Shown here: one piece after another, positions 29,362 to 39,035 of the stretch | Numbering within the stretch: position 1 is the stretch's first letter | Layout: each line of letters begins with the position of its first letter | Assembly: GCF_026001925.1 (NCBI RefSeq) | Contig: NZ_AP021870.1 | Span: forward strand, 744,001-808,000 | Length of the DNA stretch: 64,000 nt | Source: Vibrio gangliei | GTDB lineage: Bacteria > Pseudomonadota > Gammaproteobacteria > Enterobacterales > Vibrionaceae | Direction of reading: 5' to 3' | Position numbers and translations under genes: made by a program | The notes under the pieces: generated by a model | What the model saw: the letters and a program-made list of their open reading frames with translations, nothing else | Told to the model about the DNA's origin: nothing | The model's database searches: none

Positions 29362-29384
29362 AAACCCCAAGAAATATCTTAGGG
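29362..29384 (-). terminator. Terminator of the galactan importer/enzyme operon
   Basis: On the minus strand CCCTAAGA pairs with TCTTGGGG (one G-U) around a 4-nt loop, followed by seven T, 24 nt after the GH42 stop. Confidence 0.85.
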
Positions 29385-29407
29385 CTCTCGTTTAAATAAT
29401 AATTAAC

Positions 29408-31471
29408 TTATTTCTTTAAAATCATAACCTGATAAGAAGAAAGAGTGACATGACCAGAAATCTCTTTATTGCTATCAAGATTTATATAGGTATTCTCTCC
29501 AAGATCAAGCACCTCATTATGTGCATTAAAATTCATAATAAAGTGATATTGATTGTCTTGGTTATGGCGAGTAGTGGCCACCACCCCACTAGGTAACTGA
29601 ATACCTAATTGGTTTTTCAAACCGCAATCTGCAATCACTTTAGAGTAGAACTCACGATTAAATGATTCATCGTTTCTTGAGGCAACATAATAGGCTTTGC
29701 CTGCACCGTGCTGATTGACGGTGACACACGGTTGCCCAGCAAAGAAATCACTTTGATATTCACAAACCGCCTCTGCTCCTTCAAGATGAATCACTTCACA
29801 TAAATGCTTCGCCTCAAACTGGCCAGTAACACCAAGTGGATTGGATTGGAGCGAGGAAATATCGACACGCTCTTCATCATACAATGAATCAATTTCTTCC
29901 GCCCAAATGCCTAGCGTTTTCCGTAATGGACTTTCAGAACCGCCAGGGAAACCGCCTAAGAAACAAAGATCGGTGTCATTAACGATACCAGTCCAGTAAG
30001 TGGCAACAAACGTACCTCCAGCTTTAACAAACGCTTCGATACGCTCCGCTACGCCCGGTTTAATCATGTAAAGAATTGGCGCAACGAGGACTTTATAAGG
30101 AGAAAAATCTGATAACTGTTCAATGATGTCACAGTTAATGCCTTGCTCCCAGAAAGTGCGGTACTGTTCAGTCACCGTTTTTTCATAATGCAAACCTTCA
30201 TTACGAGGGCCAGATGCATCATCCATTGCCCAACGGCTATCCCAATCAAAAATGATAGCGACATCCGCTTGAGTACGGCTACCCACTAGCTCACTCACGT
30301 TATTGAGCGTCTCACCTACCGCGATGACTTCTTTACCGACACGAGTCTCTAAATGACCAACATGATCGACCACTGCACCATGGAATTTTTCAACCGAACC
30401 ACGGCTTTTACGCCATTGGAAATATTGCACAGAATCAGAGCCGTGAGCCACCGCTTGCATTGAAGCTAGAAGGTGCATTCCTGGTTTTTTCAGCTTAGTA
30501 ATTGGCTGCCAGTTCGTTTGACTCGGTGTTGACTCCATAAGTAAGAAAGGCTGTGATTTTATCGTACGCATCAAATCATGGTACATACCGGTATAGCAGG
30601 CTAGCTCGAGATCATTCTCGCCTTTATGCCATAGTGGGTAACTATCCCAAGAAATAATGTCGATCGCTTTGCCTAACTTCCAATAGTCGAAGTCATAAAA
30701 ATATTCCATGAAGTTAGCAATGGTTGGCAATTCAGGGTTTACAGCTTTTAATGGTTCGATTTCATGACGACAAAAATCCGTCACACGATCCGTCGTAAAG
30801 CGTTTCCAATCCAATTTCAGGCCATGGACAGAGTTTTCACCAATAGGAGATGGTGACTCAATTTGAGACCAATCACTGTAGGTGTGACTCCAGAAAGTAC
30901 TCCACCAAGCCTGATTCAAATTATCTAAGGTTTTATATTTCTCTTTTAGCCAAGTTTTAAATTCATCCTGACAATAATCACAATGACACTCACCACCGTA
31001 CTCATTTGAGATATGCCAACCAATCACCGCAGGATGATGCGCATAACGCTCAGCCAATTTCGCATTCATAATGGTGACTTTTTTACGGTAATTTGGCGAA
31101 CTAAAGCAATGGTTGTGACGCTCACCATGCAAGTTCTTTTGTCGATTACCACCTACGCGCAAAACATCAGGATATTTTTGTGATAGCCATGCTGGACGAG
31201 CACCGCTTGGTGTTGCCAAGAAAACATTAATATTATTGCTATGCAAACGCTCTAATGTTTCATCTAACCATGAAAAATTAAACTCGCCTTCGGTTGGTTC
31301 TAGCATTGCCCAGCTAAATATCCCAACAGACATCACATTACATTTCGATTGCTTCATTAATTCAATATCTTTTTCTAAGATATCGGGTCTATCTAACCAT
31401 TGTTCTGGATTATAATCTGCACCATGAAGCAACACATTTGCTTTAGGAACAATAGAATTAAATTTAGTCAT
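29408..31471 (-). CDS. ganA: GH42 beta-galactosidase
   Basis: 687 residues with no signal peptide, so cytoplasmic. Glycoside hydrolase family 42: the barrel starts HGADYNPEQW; the acid/base Glu is E157 in WHISNEYGG; the nucleophile is E313 in LLMESTPS; a zinc-type cluster is visible at C122, C162, C164 and C167. Trimerisation and C-terminal beta domains follow. It releases galactose from beta-1,4-galacto-oligosaccharides after import. It is the last gene of the operon, 18 nt after GH53. The symbol follows Bacillus usage; in Erwinia the names of the two enzymes are swapped. Confidence 0.93.
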   Translation of the reverse strand: MTKFNSIVPKANVLLHGADYNPEQWLDRPDILEKDIELMKQSKCNVMSVGIFSWAMLEPTEGEFNFSWLDETLERLHSNNINVFLATPSGARPAWLSQKYPDVLRVGGNRQKNLHGERHNHCFSSPNYRKKVTIMNAKLAERYAHHPAVIGWHISNEYGGECHCDYCQDEFKTWLKEKYKTLDNLNQAWWSTFWSHTYSDWSQIESPSPIGENSVHGLKLDWKRFTTDRVTDFCRHEIEPLKAVNPELPTIANFMEYFYDFDYWKLGKAIDIISWDSYPLWHKGENDLELACYTGMYHDLMRTIKSQPFLLMESTPSQTNWQPITKLKKPGMHLLASMQAVAHGSDSVQYFQWRKSRGSVEKFHGAVVDHVGHLETRVGKEVIAVGETLNNVSELVGSRTQADVAIIFDWDSRWAMDDASGPRNEGLHYEKTVTEQYRTFWEQGINCDIIEQLSDFSPYKVLVAPILYMIKPGVAERIEAFVKAGGTFVATYWTGIVNDTDLCFLGGFPGGSESPLRKTLGIWAEEIDSLYDEERVDISSLQSNPLGVTGQFEAKHLCEVIHLEGAEAVCEYQSDFFAGQPCVTVNQHGAGKAYYVASRNDESFNREFYSKVIADCGLKNQLGIQLPSGVVATTRHNQDNQYHFIMNFNAHNEVLDLGENTYINLDSNKEISGHVTLSSYQVMILKK

Positions 31472-31489
31472 TTGATAGTCACTTCTTGG

Positions 31490-32719
31490 TTATTTATCTT
31501 CAAAAACTTTCACGCTTGGTAAAACGTTACCATTAAAATCGAATAACAACTGATTATCCCAAGAATTACCAGGTTTCCATTGATCATCCGCATAATCCAT
31601 TCCCGCTTTAGTTGCCCAAGTCGCGCCTTTTACTGGTAACCAGGCTGGATCCCAATAGAAAATCCCACCAGTTTCGTTATTTGGTACAGCATTCACCATT
31701 TCCATTAAGTCTTTCAAGAAATGTGCTTGGCCAGTAACACTCACTTCGTAATTTTCGAACGGTGCTTCACCGGTATAGCTATTTTCAAGCTCATCACCAT
31801 TTTTAGTGGTGTAAGCGTATGACGTTTCAACAATAACGATCGGCTTGTTATAACGTTGCTCTACATCAAGCATGTTTGATTTCACATCCGCCATTGGACC
31901 ATGCCAATACGGATAATAGGACATACCAATCACATCAAAATCGGTCACGCCATTTTTTTCAATTTCATCAAACCACCAGCGGAATGTTTCATTCTTACCT
32001 GCTTCTGCTAAATGCAGCATGATTTTTACATCACTAGGATGAGCATAACTTGAACGAACTGAGTGAATACCTGCATTTAACAACTTACTTAAACGTTCAA
32101 ACTCATGTCCATCCCCACCCCAACTTTTTCCGTCTGGCCATAACATGCCTGAATTGAGTTCATTACCTACTTGAACCATATCAGGCATTACACCAGCATC
32201 TTTATGAGCTAGCATCACTTGGTCAGTGTACTCGCCTACTTGCTTAACCAGATCATCAAATGACAATTTAGCCCAAGCTTTCGGTTTCACTTGCTTACCA
32301 GGATCTGTCCAAAAATCACTGTAATGAATATCGAGTAAATATTTGATGCCGTTTTCGTGCGCGCGCTTACCCATTTCAATAGCGCGCTCTAATGTGACAT
32401 TACCGCCACCATATGGCTTACCATCCAGAGTTTGGGGATCCACCCAAATACGCATGCGAACATAGTTCACACCATGATCTTTTAAAATTCTAACCGGATC
32501 TTGAGCGATACCATTGTCATAATACTTGCCTCCTAGAGCCTCAACTTCAGGCACCATGGACAAATCCACACCTTTGATAAACTCACTGCTCACTTCTGCC
32601 GGAATAATCTGAGCAGTTTCCGTTGTATTTTCAGTATTGGTTGATGTGGTTGAACCACATCCCGTTACTAAGCCAATGGATATTGCACTAGCAAGCGCAA
32701 GCACTTTCAAATTTTGCAT
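31490..32719 (-). CDS. ganB: GH53 arabinogalactan endo-beta-1,4-galactanase, lipoprotein
   Basis: 409 residues. N-terminal lipobox LVTGC (lipidated C21, followed by Gly, so sorting to the outer membrane is likely), a Ser/Thr linker, then the GH53 barrel. Catalytic residues: E187 in VGNELNSGM (acid/base) and E298 in IVIVETSYAY (nucleophile). It cuts the beta-1,4-galactan backbone of type I arabinogalactan or pectin side chains. Membrane anchoring would keep the products close to the porin and the binding protein; whether it faces the surface or the periplasm cannot be told. AGGA precedes the start. Confidence 0.93.
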   Translation of the reverse strand: MQNLKVLALASAISIGLVTGCGSTTSTNTENTTETAQIIPAEVSSEFIKGVDLSMVPEVEALGGKYYDNGIAQDPVRILKDHGVNYVRMRIWVDPQTLDGKPYGGGNVTLERAIEMGKRAHENGIKYLLDIHYSDFWTDPGKQVKPKAWAKLSFDDLVKQVGEYTDQVMLAHKDAGVMPDMVQVGNELNSGMLWPDGKSWGGDGHEFERLSKLLNAGIHSVRSSYAHPSDVKIMLHLAEAGKNETFRWWFDEIEKNGVTDFDVIGMSYYPYWHGPMADVKSNMLDVEQRYNKPIVIVETSYAYTTKNGDELENSYTGEAPFENYEVSVTGQAHFLKDLMEMVNAVPNNETGGIFYWDPAWLPVKGATWATKAGMDYADDQWKPGNSWDNQLLFDFNGNVLPSVKVFEDK

Positions 32720-32734
32720 ACAAGAGTCCTTCTT

Positions 32735-33577
32735 TTAACCTTTTGTTCCACCTGCTGTAAGACCAGAAACAAAGTATTTTTGTAATGATAGGTATAAGAT
32801 TGCGACCGGTATCGCGATTAACACAGCACCAGCAGCATAAGTGGTGTAACTTGCTCCCATTTTTTCAACAACTAAGTTGTATAGGCCAATAGGTAGGGTG
32901 TATTGGTCTGGCGTTCGTAAAATGGTACTAGAAAGAATGAAGTCCCCCAATGGACCAGTAAATGAGAACAGCGCCACAACAGCAATAATCGGCTTAGATA
33001 ACGGCATAATGATCTCAATAAAGATTCGGAAGTTACCCGCACCGTCCATACGAGCTGATTCATCTAAGTCTTTAGGAATGGCATCAAGATAGCCTTTCAT
33101 CAAATAGGTATTCATCGGGATCATGCCGCCCACATACACCAGCACAAGCGCCAAATGGCTATTGATCAAACCCAGCATTTGAGCCAGTACAAAGATGGCA
33201 ATCAGTGCTGAAAACTGTGGAATCATTTGCAATAACAAAAACAGCATTAAACCATTTTTACGACCTTTAAAACGAAAACGAGAAAAGGCATAAGCTGTAC
33301 AACACACGCTAATCAATGTAAGAACCATGGTCAGTACGCTTATTTTTAAGCTATTCCAGTACCAAGTTAAATAGGCCACTTTTTCACCTGAAAATAGCTC
33401 TTGATAATGCGCCCAAGTCGGGTTATCAGGAATAATCGATTCACCCATAATGCTATTACCAGGATAAAAAGACGCACCGACTGTCCATATTAAGGGATAA
33501 ATAATGATAATGCTGACTGCGATAATAAGCAGATAACTGAGAGTAAGCCTTATCATGTTACTTCTTTTAATGCTCAT
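32735..33577 (-). CDS. ganQ: ABC sugar importer permease, MalG-type
   Basis: 280 residues with six membrane helices and the cytoplasmic EAA loop (DESARMDGAGNFRIFIEIIMP) that docks on the ATPase. It corresponds to GanQ of Bacillus and GanG of Erwinia. It follows the MalF-type gene by 12 nt and uses an AAGG ribosome site. The substrate is inferred from the neighbouring GH53 and GH42 genes. Confidence 0.9.
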   Translation of the reverse strand: MSIKRSNMIRLTLSYLLIIAVSIIIIYPLIWTVGASFYPGNSIMGESIIPDNPTWAHYQELFSGEKVAYLTWYWNSLKISVLTMVLTLISVCCTAYAFSRFRFKGRKNGLMLFLLLQMIPQFSALIAIFVLAQMLGLINSHLALVLVYVGGMIPMNTYLMKGYLDAIPKDLDESARMDGAGNFRIFIEIIMPLSKPIIAVVALFSFTGPLGDFILSSTILRTPDQYTLPIGLYNLVVEKMGASYTTYAAGAVLIAIPVAILYLSLQKYFVSGLTAGGTKG

Positions 33578-33589
33578 AAGTTATACCTT

Positions 33590-34900
33590 CTATCTGCCAT
33601 TTGTTTCTTTAAAAGAATTCGTCATTCTGAATTGCCACAGCGCAATACCCACTACAAATATTGATAACAATAAGGTAATAGCAGAAGCAATTGCATATTG
33701 AGATGAAGACATCGTTAACTTATAAATCCACGACACAAGAATATCCGTACCACCCGCATTACTGCCCATGACTGCTGGACCACCATTGTTAAACAGATAA
33801 ATAATATTAAAGTTGTTAAAATTAAACGTGTATTGAGTAATCAAAATCGGAGCAATTGAATATAAAACCAAAGGTAAAGTAATTGTTTTTAATTGCTGAA
33901 ATCGACTTGCACCATCAATTTTTGCCGCTTCGTATAGATCATTTGGAATGGCTTGAAGCACCCCAGTTGTCATCGCAAACACAAATGGAAAACCTAACCA
34001 AGTTTGAATCATAATTAATGCGGTCTTGGTCCAGAATGGATCGGTTAACCAAGGCTTAGCGTCAATACCGATAGCATCAAGAATGACATTATTAATAACA
34101 CCGAATGTTTCGTTGAACATACCGGTAAAGACTAGAATGGTCACAAAACCAGGCACCGCCCACGGAAGAATAAAAATAGTACGGATTAAAGGTTTAAATT
34201 TTAGATCTTTTTGGTTAACTAAAATAGCTAATAGCACACCAACGCTACATTGCAATGTGGTTGCTAATAGAGTCCAAACGACCGTCCATTGCAATACATC
34301 GAAGAAGGTATTACGCCATAAATTTACTTTGAAGATATTGATGAAATTTAGCACCCCTACCCAATCAACAAGTTTCGCTGGCGGTGAGTTATATAAATTG
34401 TAGTTTGTAAAGCCAATCGCAAAGCCAAAAACAATGGGAAAAACAACCACAAATATTAGCAGGATAAAACCTGGAGAAATCATTAAATATGGAAAGCCAG
34501 ATTCAATTAAAGTGCGATACTGTTTTTTAATTGAATTAAGTGGTTTACCCTGATCTCTTAACTTACCATTGGCATAAGCATCATTAATTGAGAAATAATA
34601 AACGCCTAAACCAAACACAGAAATAATGACTGAAATAATACCTTCAGCAAGCAAGAAAATGGAGTTATCTTCTGGAACACTCTCACCTAATGTGAACAGC
34701 CCCCAATAACCGTGAGTAATAAATCCTTTAAACACCCCAATAAAGCTGAATAAAAAGACAAAATAGGTAAAGGATTTTAAAAATTGTTTATTATACAGTT
34801 GTCCAAAGCCTGGGATAATCGCAAGAAACGCTGCAACATAGCGATGATTACTTAAGCTGGCATTGGTAAAACCGGTTTGATTGTCAGATACTACAGACAT
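33590..34900 (-). CDS. ganP: ABC sugar importer permease, MalF-type
   Basis: 436 residues. The N-terminal region carries a short TM2-like motif (IIPGFGQLYNKQFLKS, about 31-46) and extra helices, as in the long permeases of Bacillus gan and related systems, then the six-helix core and the EAA loop (EAAKIDGASRFQQLKTITLP). Two ATGs compete (34906 and 34900); the second has correct spacing to GGAG. It is separated from the binding-protein gene by a perfect 12-bp intercistronic hairpin. Confidence 0.9.
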   Translation of the reverse strand: MSVVSDNQTGFTNASLSNHRYVAAFLAIIPGFGQLYNKQFLKSFTYFVFLFSFIGVFKGFITHGYWGLFTLGESVPEDNSIFLLAEGIISVIISVFGLGVYYFSINDAYANGKLRDQGKPLNSIKKQYRTLIESGFPYLMISPGFILLIFVVVFPIVFGFAIGFTNYNLYNSPPAKLVDWVGVLNFINIFKVNLWRNTFFDVLQWTVVWTLLATTLQCSVGVLLAILVNQKDLKFKPLIRTIFILPWAVPGFVTILVFTGMFNETFGVINNVILDAIGIDAKPWLTDPFWTKTALIMIQTWLGFPFVFAMTTGVLQAIPNDLYEAAKIDGASRFQQLKTITLPLVLYSIAPILITQYTFNFNNFNIIYLFNNGGPAVMGSNAGGTDILVSWIYKLTMSSSQYAIASAITLLLSIFVVGIALWQFRMTNSFKETNGR

Positions 34901-34918
34901 ATACATTCTCCAAGTCGC

Positions 34919-34951
34919 ACATCAGGCCTAATAAAATACTAGGCCTGATGT
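34919..34951 (-). other. Intercistronic hairpin between binding protein and permease genes
   Basis: ACATCAGGCCTA pairs perfectly with TAGGCCTGATGT (12 bp) around a 9-nt loop, just after the binding-protein stop. No T-run follows, so it is probably an mRNA-stabilising or processing element like the one after malE in E. coli, allowing more binding protein than permease. Confidence 0.7.
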
Positions 34952-34960
34952 ATCAACTCC

Positions 34961-36199
34961 TTATTGGCCCATCATTGCGTGGTTTGCTTCAATTTGCATT
35001 TGTAAAGATTGCACAGCATTATCTAACGCTGCTTTTGGTTCTTGTTTACCCGTTGCAATTAATTGAAGTGCACTGTTGGCAGGCGCCCATACTTCATTCA
35101 TCTCTGGAATGGATGGCATAGGAACTGCGTATTCTGCCTGCATTGCCACAGCGCGTGCACCTTCATCATTTTTAATCACAGGATCGTTCACCAGGGCAGA
35201 GACGGCTGGAACTTCGCCAGTCTTCTCAAAGCGAACTTTAGAATTGTCATAGTTGTTAATGAACTCAATGTATTTTTGTGCCAACTCTTTGTTTTTTGAG
35301 TAGATTGAAATACTGTTTGATTTCACTCCTAAGAATGAACTCATAGGTTCACCATTCGGTAATTTTGGTAGAGGAGCAATACCAATATTTACACCAGCTT
35401 CTTTGTAAGGTTGGAAAGCCCATGGGCCGGTAATTACCATAGAAGCTTTTTTCGCTGTAAATAGAGAGTCAATCGCATTCAAGCCTGAATCACCAATGAT
35501 ACCTGATGGTAATACGCCACTTTTATAAAATTGCTCAATGTATTGGCCTGCTTTTACTGCGCCGTCTGAATTTAATAAAATTTGCTCTGAGTTATAAGAG
35601 CCATCAGCATTCAAACCAAAGATGTCACCACCCATGCCTTTAACTACACCGTAGGCATAATAAATTTCATCCCATTTGGCTAACATGCCATATTCATCAT
35701 TTTCACGCGCCTTCTTAGAGATCGCTAACGCTTCATCTAACGTTTTTGGCGGCTCAGCCAGCTTATCTTTGTTATACACCATTACCAAGGTTTCGACTGC
35801 TTTCGGCAAACCATACAAAGTCCTTTTATAAGTAAGGGCATCTAAGGCTGATTGTGTATAAATACTAGTGATGCTTTCATCTACTTTCATTGGGCTAAGC
35901 AAGCCTTGAATCGCAGCACTACCAATCTGATCATGAGGTAAGGTAATGACATCAGGGCCAGTTCCCGCAGGGCCATCCATACGCAAAGATTCCACTTGAC
36001 CACCGTATGGCAACTCAACCACATTAACTTCAACATCATATTTTTTCTCAAATGCTTTGGTTGCGGCTTCGTTACCAATGGATTTTTTGATATCTTCCCA
36101 AACTAATAATTTCCCACTTGCTAGTACAGCGGTAGAGTTAAGAGCAATACCTGAAAGGACCATGGCAGAAAGAACTTTGTAGGTTAAACGCTTCTTCAT
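34961..36199 (-). CDS. ganS: ABC sugar importer periplasmic binding protein, MalE-type
   Basis: 412 residues: signal peptide ending VLASG (about residue 28), then the MalE fold (LLVWEDIKKSIGNEAATKAFEKKYDV, GPDVITLPHDQIG). It is the first gene of the importer operon and matches GanS/GanE of other galactan loci. Strong AAGGAG before the ATG. The upstream region 36200-36485 is shared with the divergent ATPase gene and holds a GalR-like operator. Confidence 0.9.
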   Translation of the reverse strand: MKKRLTYKVLSAMVLSGIALNSTAVLASGKLLVWEDIKKSIGNEAATKAFEKKYDVEVNVVELPYGGQVESLRMDGPAGTGPDVITLPHDQIGSAAIQGLLSPMKVDESITSIYTQSALDALTYKRTLYGLPKAVETLVMVYNKDKLAEPPKTLDEALAISKKARENDEYGMLAKWDEIYYAYGVVKGMGGDIFGLNADGSYNSEQILLNSDGAVKAGQYIEQFYKSGVLPSGIIGDSGLNAIDSLFTAKKASMVITGPWAFQPYKEAGVNIGIAPLPKLPNGEPMSSFLGVKSNSISIYSKNKELAQKYIEFINNYDNSKVRFEKTGEVPAVSALVNDPVIKNDEGARAVAMQAEYAVPMPSIPEMNEVWAPANSALQLIATGKQEPKAALDNAVQSLQMQIEANHAMMGQ

Positions 36200-36335
36200 A
36201 ACGTCTCCTTGTTTTTATAATGAGGTTAGTTAACCGATTAGCTTCATGTTTCACAAACAAACAACAATTTTGATAACGATTACCCAACCAAATTACTCCT
36301 GCAAACCCTTTTATTCCAGTGGCAACTTAAATAAT

Positions 36336-36384
36336 CGTGAGCGCTGACACAAAAAACAAACCAAAAAAAAGAGAACGTTTACAC
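36336..36384. promoter_or_regulatory. GalR-type operator and weak CRP-like site between ganS and the ATPase gene
   Basis: AAGAGAACGTTTACAC at 36369-36384 has an intact right half-site and a degenerate left half relative to the galE operator (12 of 16). CGTGA-N6-ACACA at 36336-36351 is a weak CRP candidate (8 of 10). The position between divergent genes would let one site control both. Confidence 0.55.
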
Positions 36385-36485
36385 AAACTATTTTTAGGTA
36401 TAAGTTAGCCTCATCAAAATTTCAAAAAATACAAATATAAATGTATGCCATATATCAATTGCGTACATAGACGAGAGGACTGCTC

Positions 36486-37607
36486 ATGGGTTCAATAACT
36501 CTTTCAAACGTTGTGAAGCGATTTGACTCTGTTCAAACTATTCACAATGTGAATTTATCAATTGATGAAGGCGAATTTGTTGTTTTTGTCGGACCATCAG
36601 GCTGCGGTAAATCGACGTTATTAAGAATGATCGCTGGACTTGAAGATATTACAGAAGGCGAACTGTCTATTAATGACAAGGTAGTCAATGATGTAGCACC
36701 ATCTGACCGTGGCGTTGCAATGGTATTTCAATCTTACGCATTATACCCGCACATGACTGTGGCAGAAAATATGGGTTACGCACTGAAAGTAAAGAAAACG
36801 CCTAAAGTTGAAATTGATGAGCGAGTCCATGCCACCGCGTTAGCTTTACAACTTGAAGCCCTACTCGATCGCAAACCAGCTCAACTATCTGGTGGCCAAC
36901 GACAACGTGTCGCCATCGGCCGTGCCATTATTCGTAATCCTGATGTATTTTTATTTGATGAACCTTTATCAAACCTCGATGCAGAGCTTCGTGTAGATAT
37001 GAGATTGCACATCGCCAAACTGCATCAGGAATTAAAGTCCACCATGATTTACGTAACACACGACCAAGTCGAAGCCATGACTTTAGCTGACAAAATAGTC
37101 GTATTGAAAGCGGGTAAAATAGAACAAGTTGGTACACCAATGGATCTTTATTTTAATCCACTCAACCAATTCGTTGCTGGTTTTATTGGTTCACCTAAAA
37201 TGAATTTCATTGATGCCACTGTTGAACAATGGAATGAAAATAGCCTCACTTTAAAACTGGGAGAAAGCAAAAAAATTGTCACACTTCCTATTGCAACAAA
37301 GGCCTGCAAAATTGGAGATAAAATTACGTTAGGCGTGAGACCGGAGCACCTTTCTATAGAACAAAGTGATCTTGAGTTTAATTTCCACACCGAGGTTGTC
37401 GAGCGCTTAGGTAACAGTACTTATATTTTTGGACAATGTGATGGCGTCGATGGATTTAAATTCCTAACACCTGGTGATTACCATATTGATCCATATACTA
37501 ATATAAAATTATATACTGACTTTAATTCCATTCATTTATTTGATAAAAATGCAGAAAACATTTCAGTCCATAAAAAGGAAATATCGATAAAAAAGATCAA
37601 ATCATAA
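36486..37607 (+). CDS. ugpC: Sugar ABC importer ATPase, MalK/UgpC/MsmX type
   Basis: 373 residues. Walker A GPSGCGKST, signature LSGGQRQRVAIGRAI, Walker B VFLFDEPLSNLD, switch His in THDQVEAMTLADKI, and a C-terminal MalK-type regulatory (OB-fold) domain from about residue 240. It should energise the ganP/ganQ permeases encoded divergently; Bacillus gan loci lack a dedicated ATPase and share MsmX, whereas Erwinia has GanK. GAGAGGA precedes the ATG. Confidence 0.92.
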   Translation: MGSITLSNVVKRFDSVQTIHNVNLSIDEGEFVVFVGPSGCGKSTLLRMIAGLEDITEGELSINDKVVNDVAPSDRGVAMVFQSYALYPHMTVAENMGYALKVKKTPKVEIDERVHATALALQLEALLDRKPAQLSGGQRQRVAIGRAIIRNPDVFLFDEPLSNLDAELRVDMRLHIAKLHQELKSTMIYVTHDQVEAMTLADKIVVLKAGKIEQVGTPMDLYFNPLNQFVAGFIGSPKMNFIDATVEQWNENSLTLKLGESKKIVTLPIATKACKIGDKITLGVRPEHLSIEQSDLEFNFHTEVVERLGNSTYIFGQCDGVDGFKFLTPGDYHIDPYTNIKLYTDFNSIHLFDKNAENISVHKKEISIKKIKS

Positions 37608-37658
37608 TTTAAGTTTACTTTTTGATTTATTACCAATCTTAAGTTTTATTTTGATCCT

Positions 37659-37688
37659 AACCACAATATTCACTTTTGTATTGTGGTT
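37659..37688 (+). terminator. Terminator after the ATPase gene
   Basis: AACCACAATA pairs with TATTGTGGTT (10 bp) across a 10-nt loop and is followed by a T-run. Confidence 0.88.
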
Positions 37689-37738
37689 TTTTTATTATTA
37701 CATTTGTTCTTAATGGTAGTTAAAAAGTGTAATAAACT

Positions 37739-38786
37739 GGCTTTGTTGCTTAATTCGGTGAGAAGACATGGTAGCTCCATGTTGCTCAGTTCTTAAACAA
37801 CATACTGTGTTTCAGGCATACCAAGCCCTGTAAGCTTGTTCAGCGCTTTAATCATAGCGTAACTCGCCAACCTGAGCATTGTAATTTCTTAGGCTTAATT
37901 TCCCACCTAGCAACTGTTTTACTCGGTACATTGCGGTCTCTGACAGAGAGCGCTTATGATAACCATACCGCTTTTTCCACTTCTTGTTGGAGCCGTAGAG
38001 CTTCTGGCAACCTACCGCTAAGTTACGAGGATGCCCTTGTTCCCAGAAGGCTGCTCCTTCTCTTGGGGGAATGAGCGGAACTGCTCGCTTCGTATGGCAT
38101 CATGGCAATTCCTTGTGTCATAAGCGCCATCGCCTGATATCTCAGTGATTTTGCGACGTGTCTGCTTAAGCAAGTTGGGAAGTACTTCGGTATCGGTTAC
38201 GTTAGATAAGCTCAGCTCTGCTGTGACTATTTCGTGGGTGTTGGTATCTACTGCGATATGTAGCTTACGCCAAACTTTACGCTTCCCGTCAGTACCATAC
38301 TTCTTGGCCTTCCATTCACCTTCGCCATAAACCTTGAGGCCTGTGTCATCAATGGCTAGGTGTTGTATCGCCCCCCTGGTTTTAGTTTTAAATGAAACCT
38401 CAACTTCCTTAGCTCGACGGCTTATACAGGTGTAGTTTGGACAAACAAACGGGAGGTTAGCCAGCTTAAATACTGAGTCTAAAAAACTTTGCAGCGCTCT
38501 CAATGGCATAGAGAAAACGCGTTTCACCATCAGAGCGGTAGTAATGGCTAAGTCGCTGAATCGGCGAGGTCTACCACGCTTGCCTTGTTTGTTTTGCTTC
38601 CACTCGGCTATCGCTTCCTCATCAATCCAAAAGGACAGAGAACCGCGGTTGATTAAGGCTTTGTTGTACTGCTTCCAGTTAGTTGTTTTGTAACGAGGTT
38701 TTGGCATGAGGCTACGACGATTGATGGGTATAGCCGAGCAGATCGTAGCTTTTTGATTTAGTTCCATCGATTTAAGCAACAAATCC
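37739..38786 (-). mobile_element. IS5-family (IS903-like) insertion sequence, degenerate
   Basis: A 1048-bp element with terminal inverted repeats: GGCTTTGTTGCTTAATTCG at the left end and GGATTTGTTGCTTAAATCG (read inward on the minus strand) at the right end, 17 of 19 identical. It encloses one transposase gene broken by frameshifts. The flanking bases (AACT left, GCAT right) show no target duplication, so the element is old or its flanks have been rearranged. Length and repeats fit the IS903 subgroup. The adjacent 38787-39035 is AT-rich, and I see no gene in it. Confidence 0.88.
37793..38782 (-). pseudogene. IS5-family transposase with two frameshifts
   Basis: The intact frame begins at 38782 and covers the N-terminal domain (MPKPRYKTTNWKQYNKALI) and much of the DDE core (IQHLAIDDTGLKVYGEGEWK, EISGDGAYDTRNCHDAIR). 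Near 38088 the frame shifts and a short garbled tail ends at 38018. The true continuation (KRAVPLIPPREGAAFW ... KKWKKRYGYHKRSLSETAMY, with the catalytic Glu region) lies in a second frame, and near 37866 it shifts again into YAMIKALNKLTGLGMPETQ, ending at 37793. With two breaks, a functional transposase is unlikely. Confidence 0.88.
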
Positions 38787-39035
38787 GCATATTAGTTATC
38801 TAAATTGAAAATAGCACATAAAATCAAATATATATTCAATCTTAGTTCTACTTCCCATTATTACGCCATCATTATAAAAAGAACGAAATACTCAGAATCT
38901 CTTTCACCAATGAAACTGACTTGAAAGCCAAATTCCGCATCTTCTTCGCTTAGGCTCATGTGCGGGATGACAATAGTTGAGTAGGCTCATTTATTTGAAC
39001 AAAGATAGCCAACTGCATCACAACAAACCCACACC

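Noticed and set aside
27979..37607. Annotation of the locus as a maltose/maltodextrin system
   Set aside because: The porin and transporter are MalB-like, but the enzymes are GH53 and GH42, the regulator is GalR-like and no maltodextrin enzyme is present.
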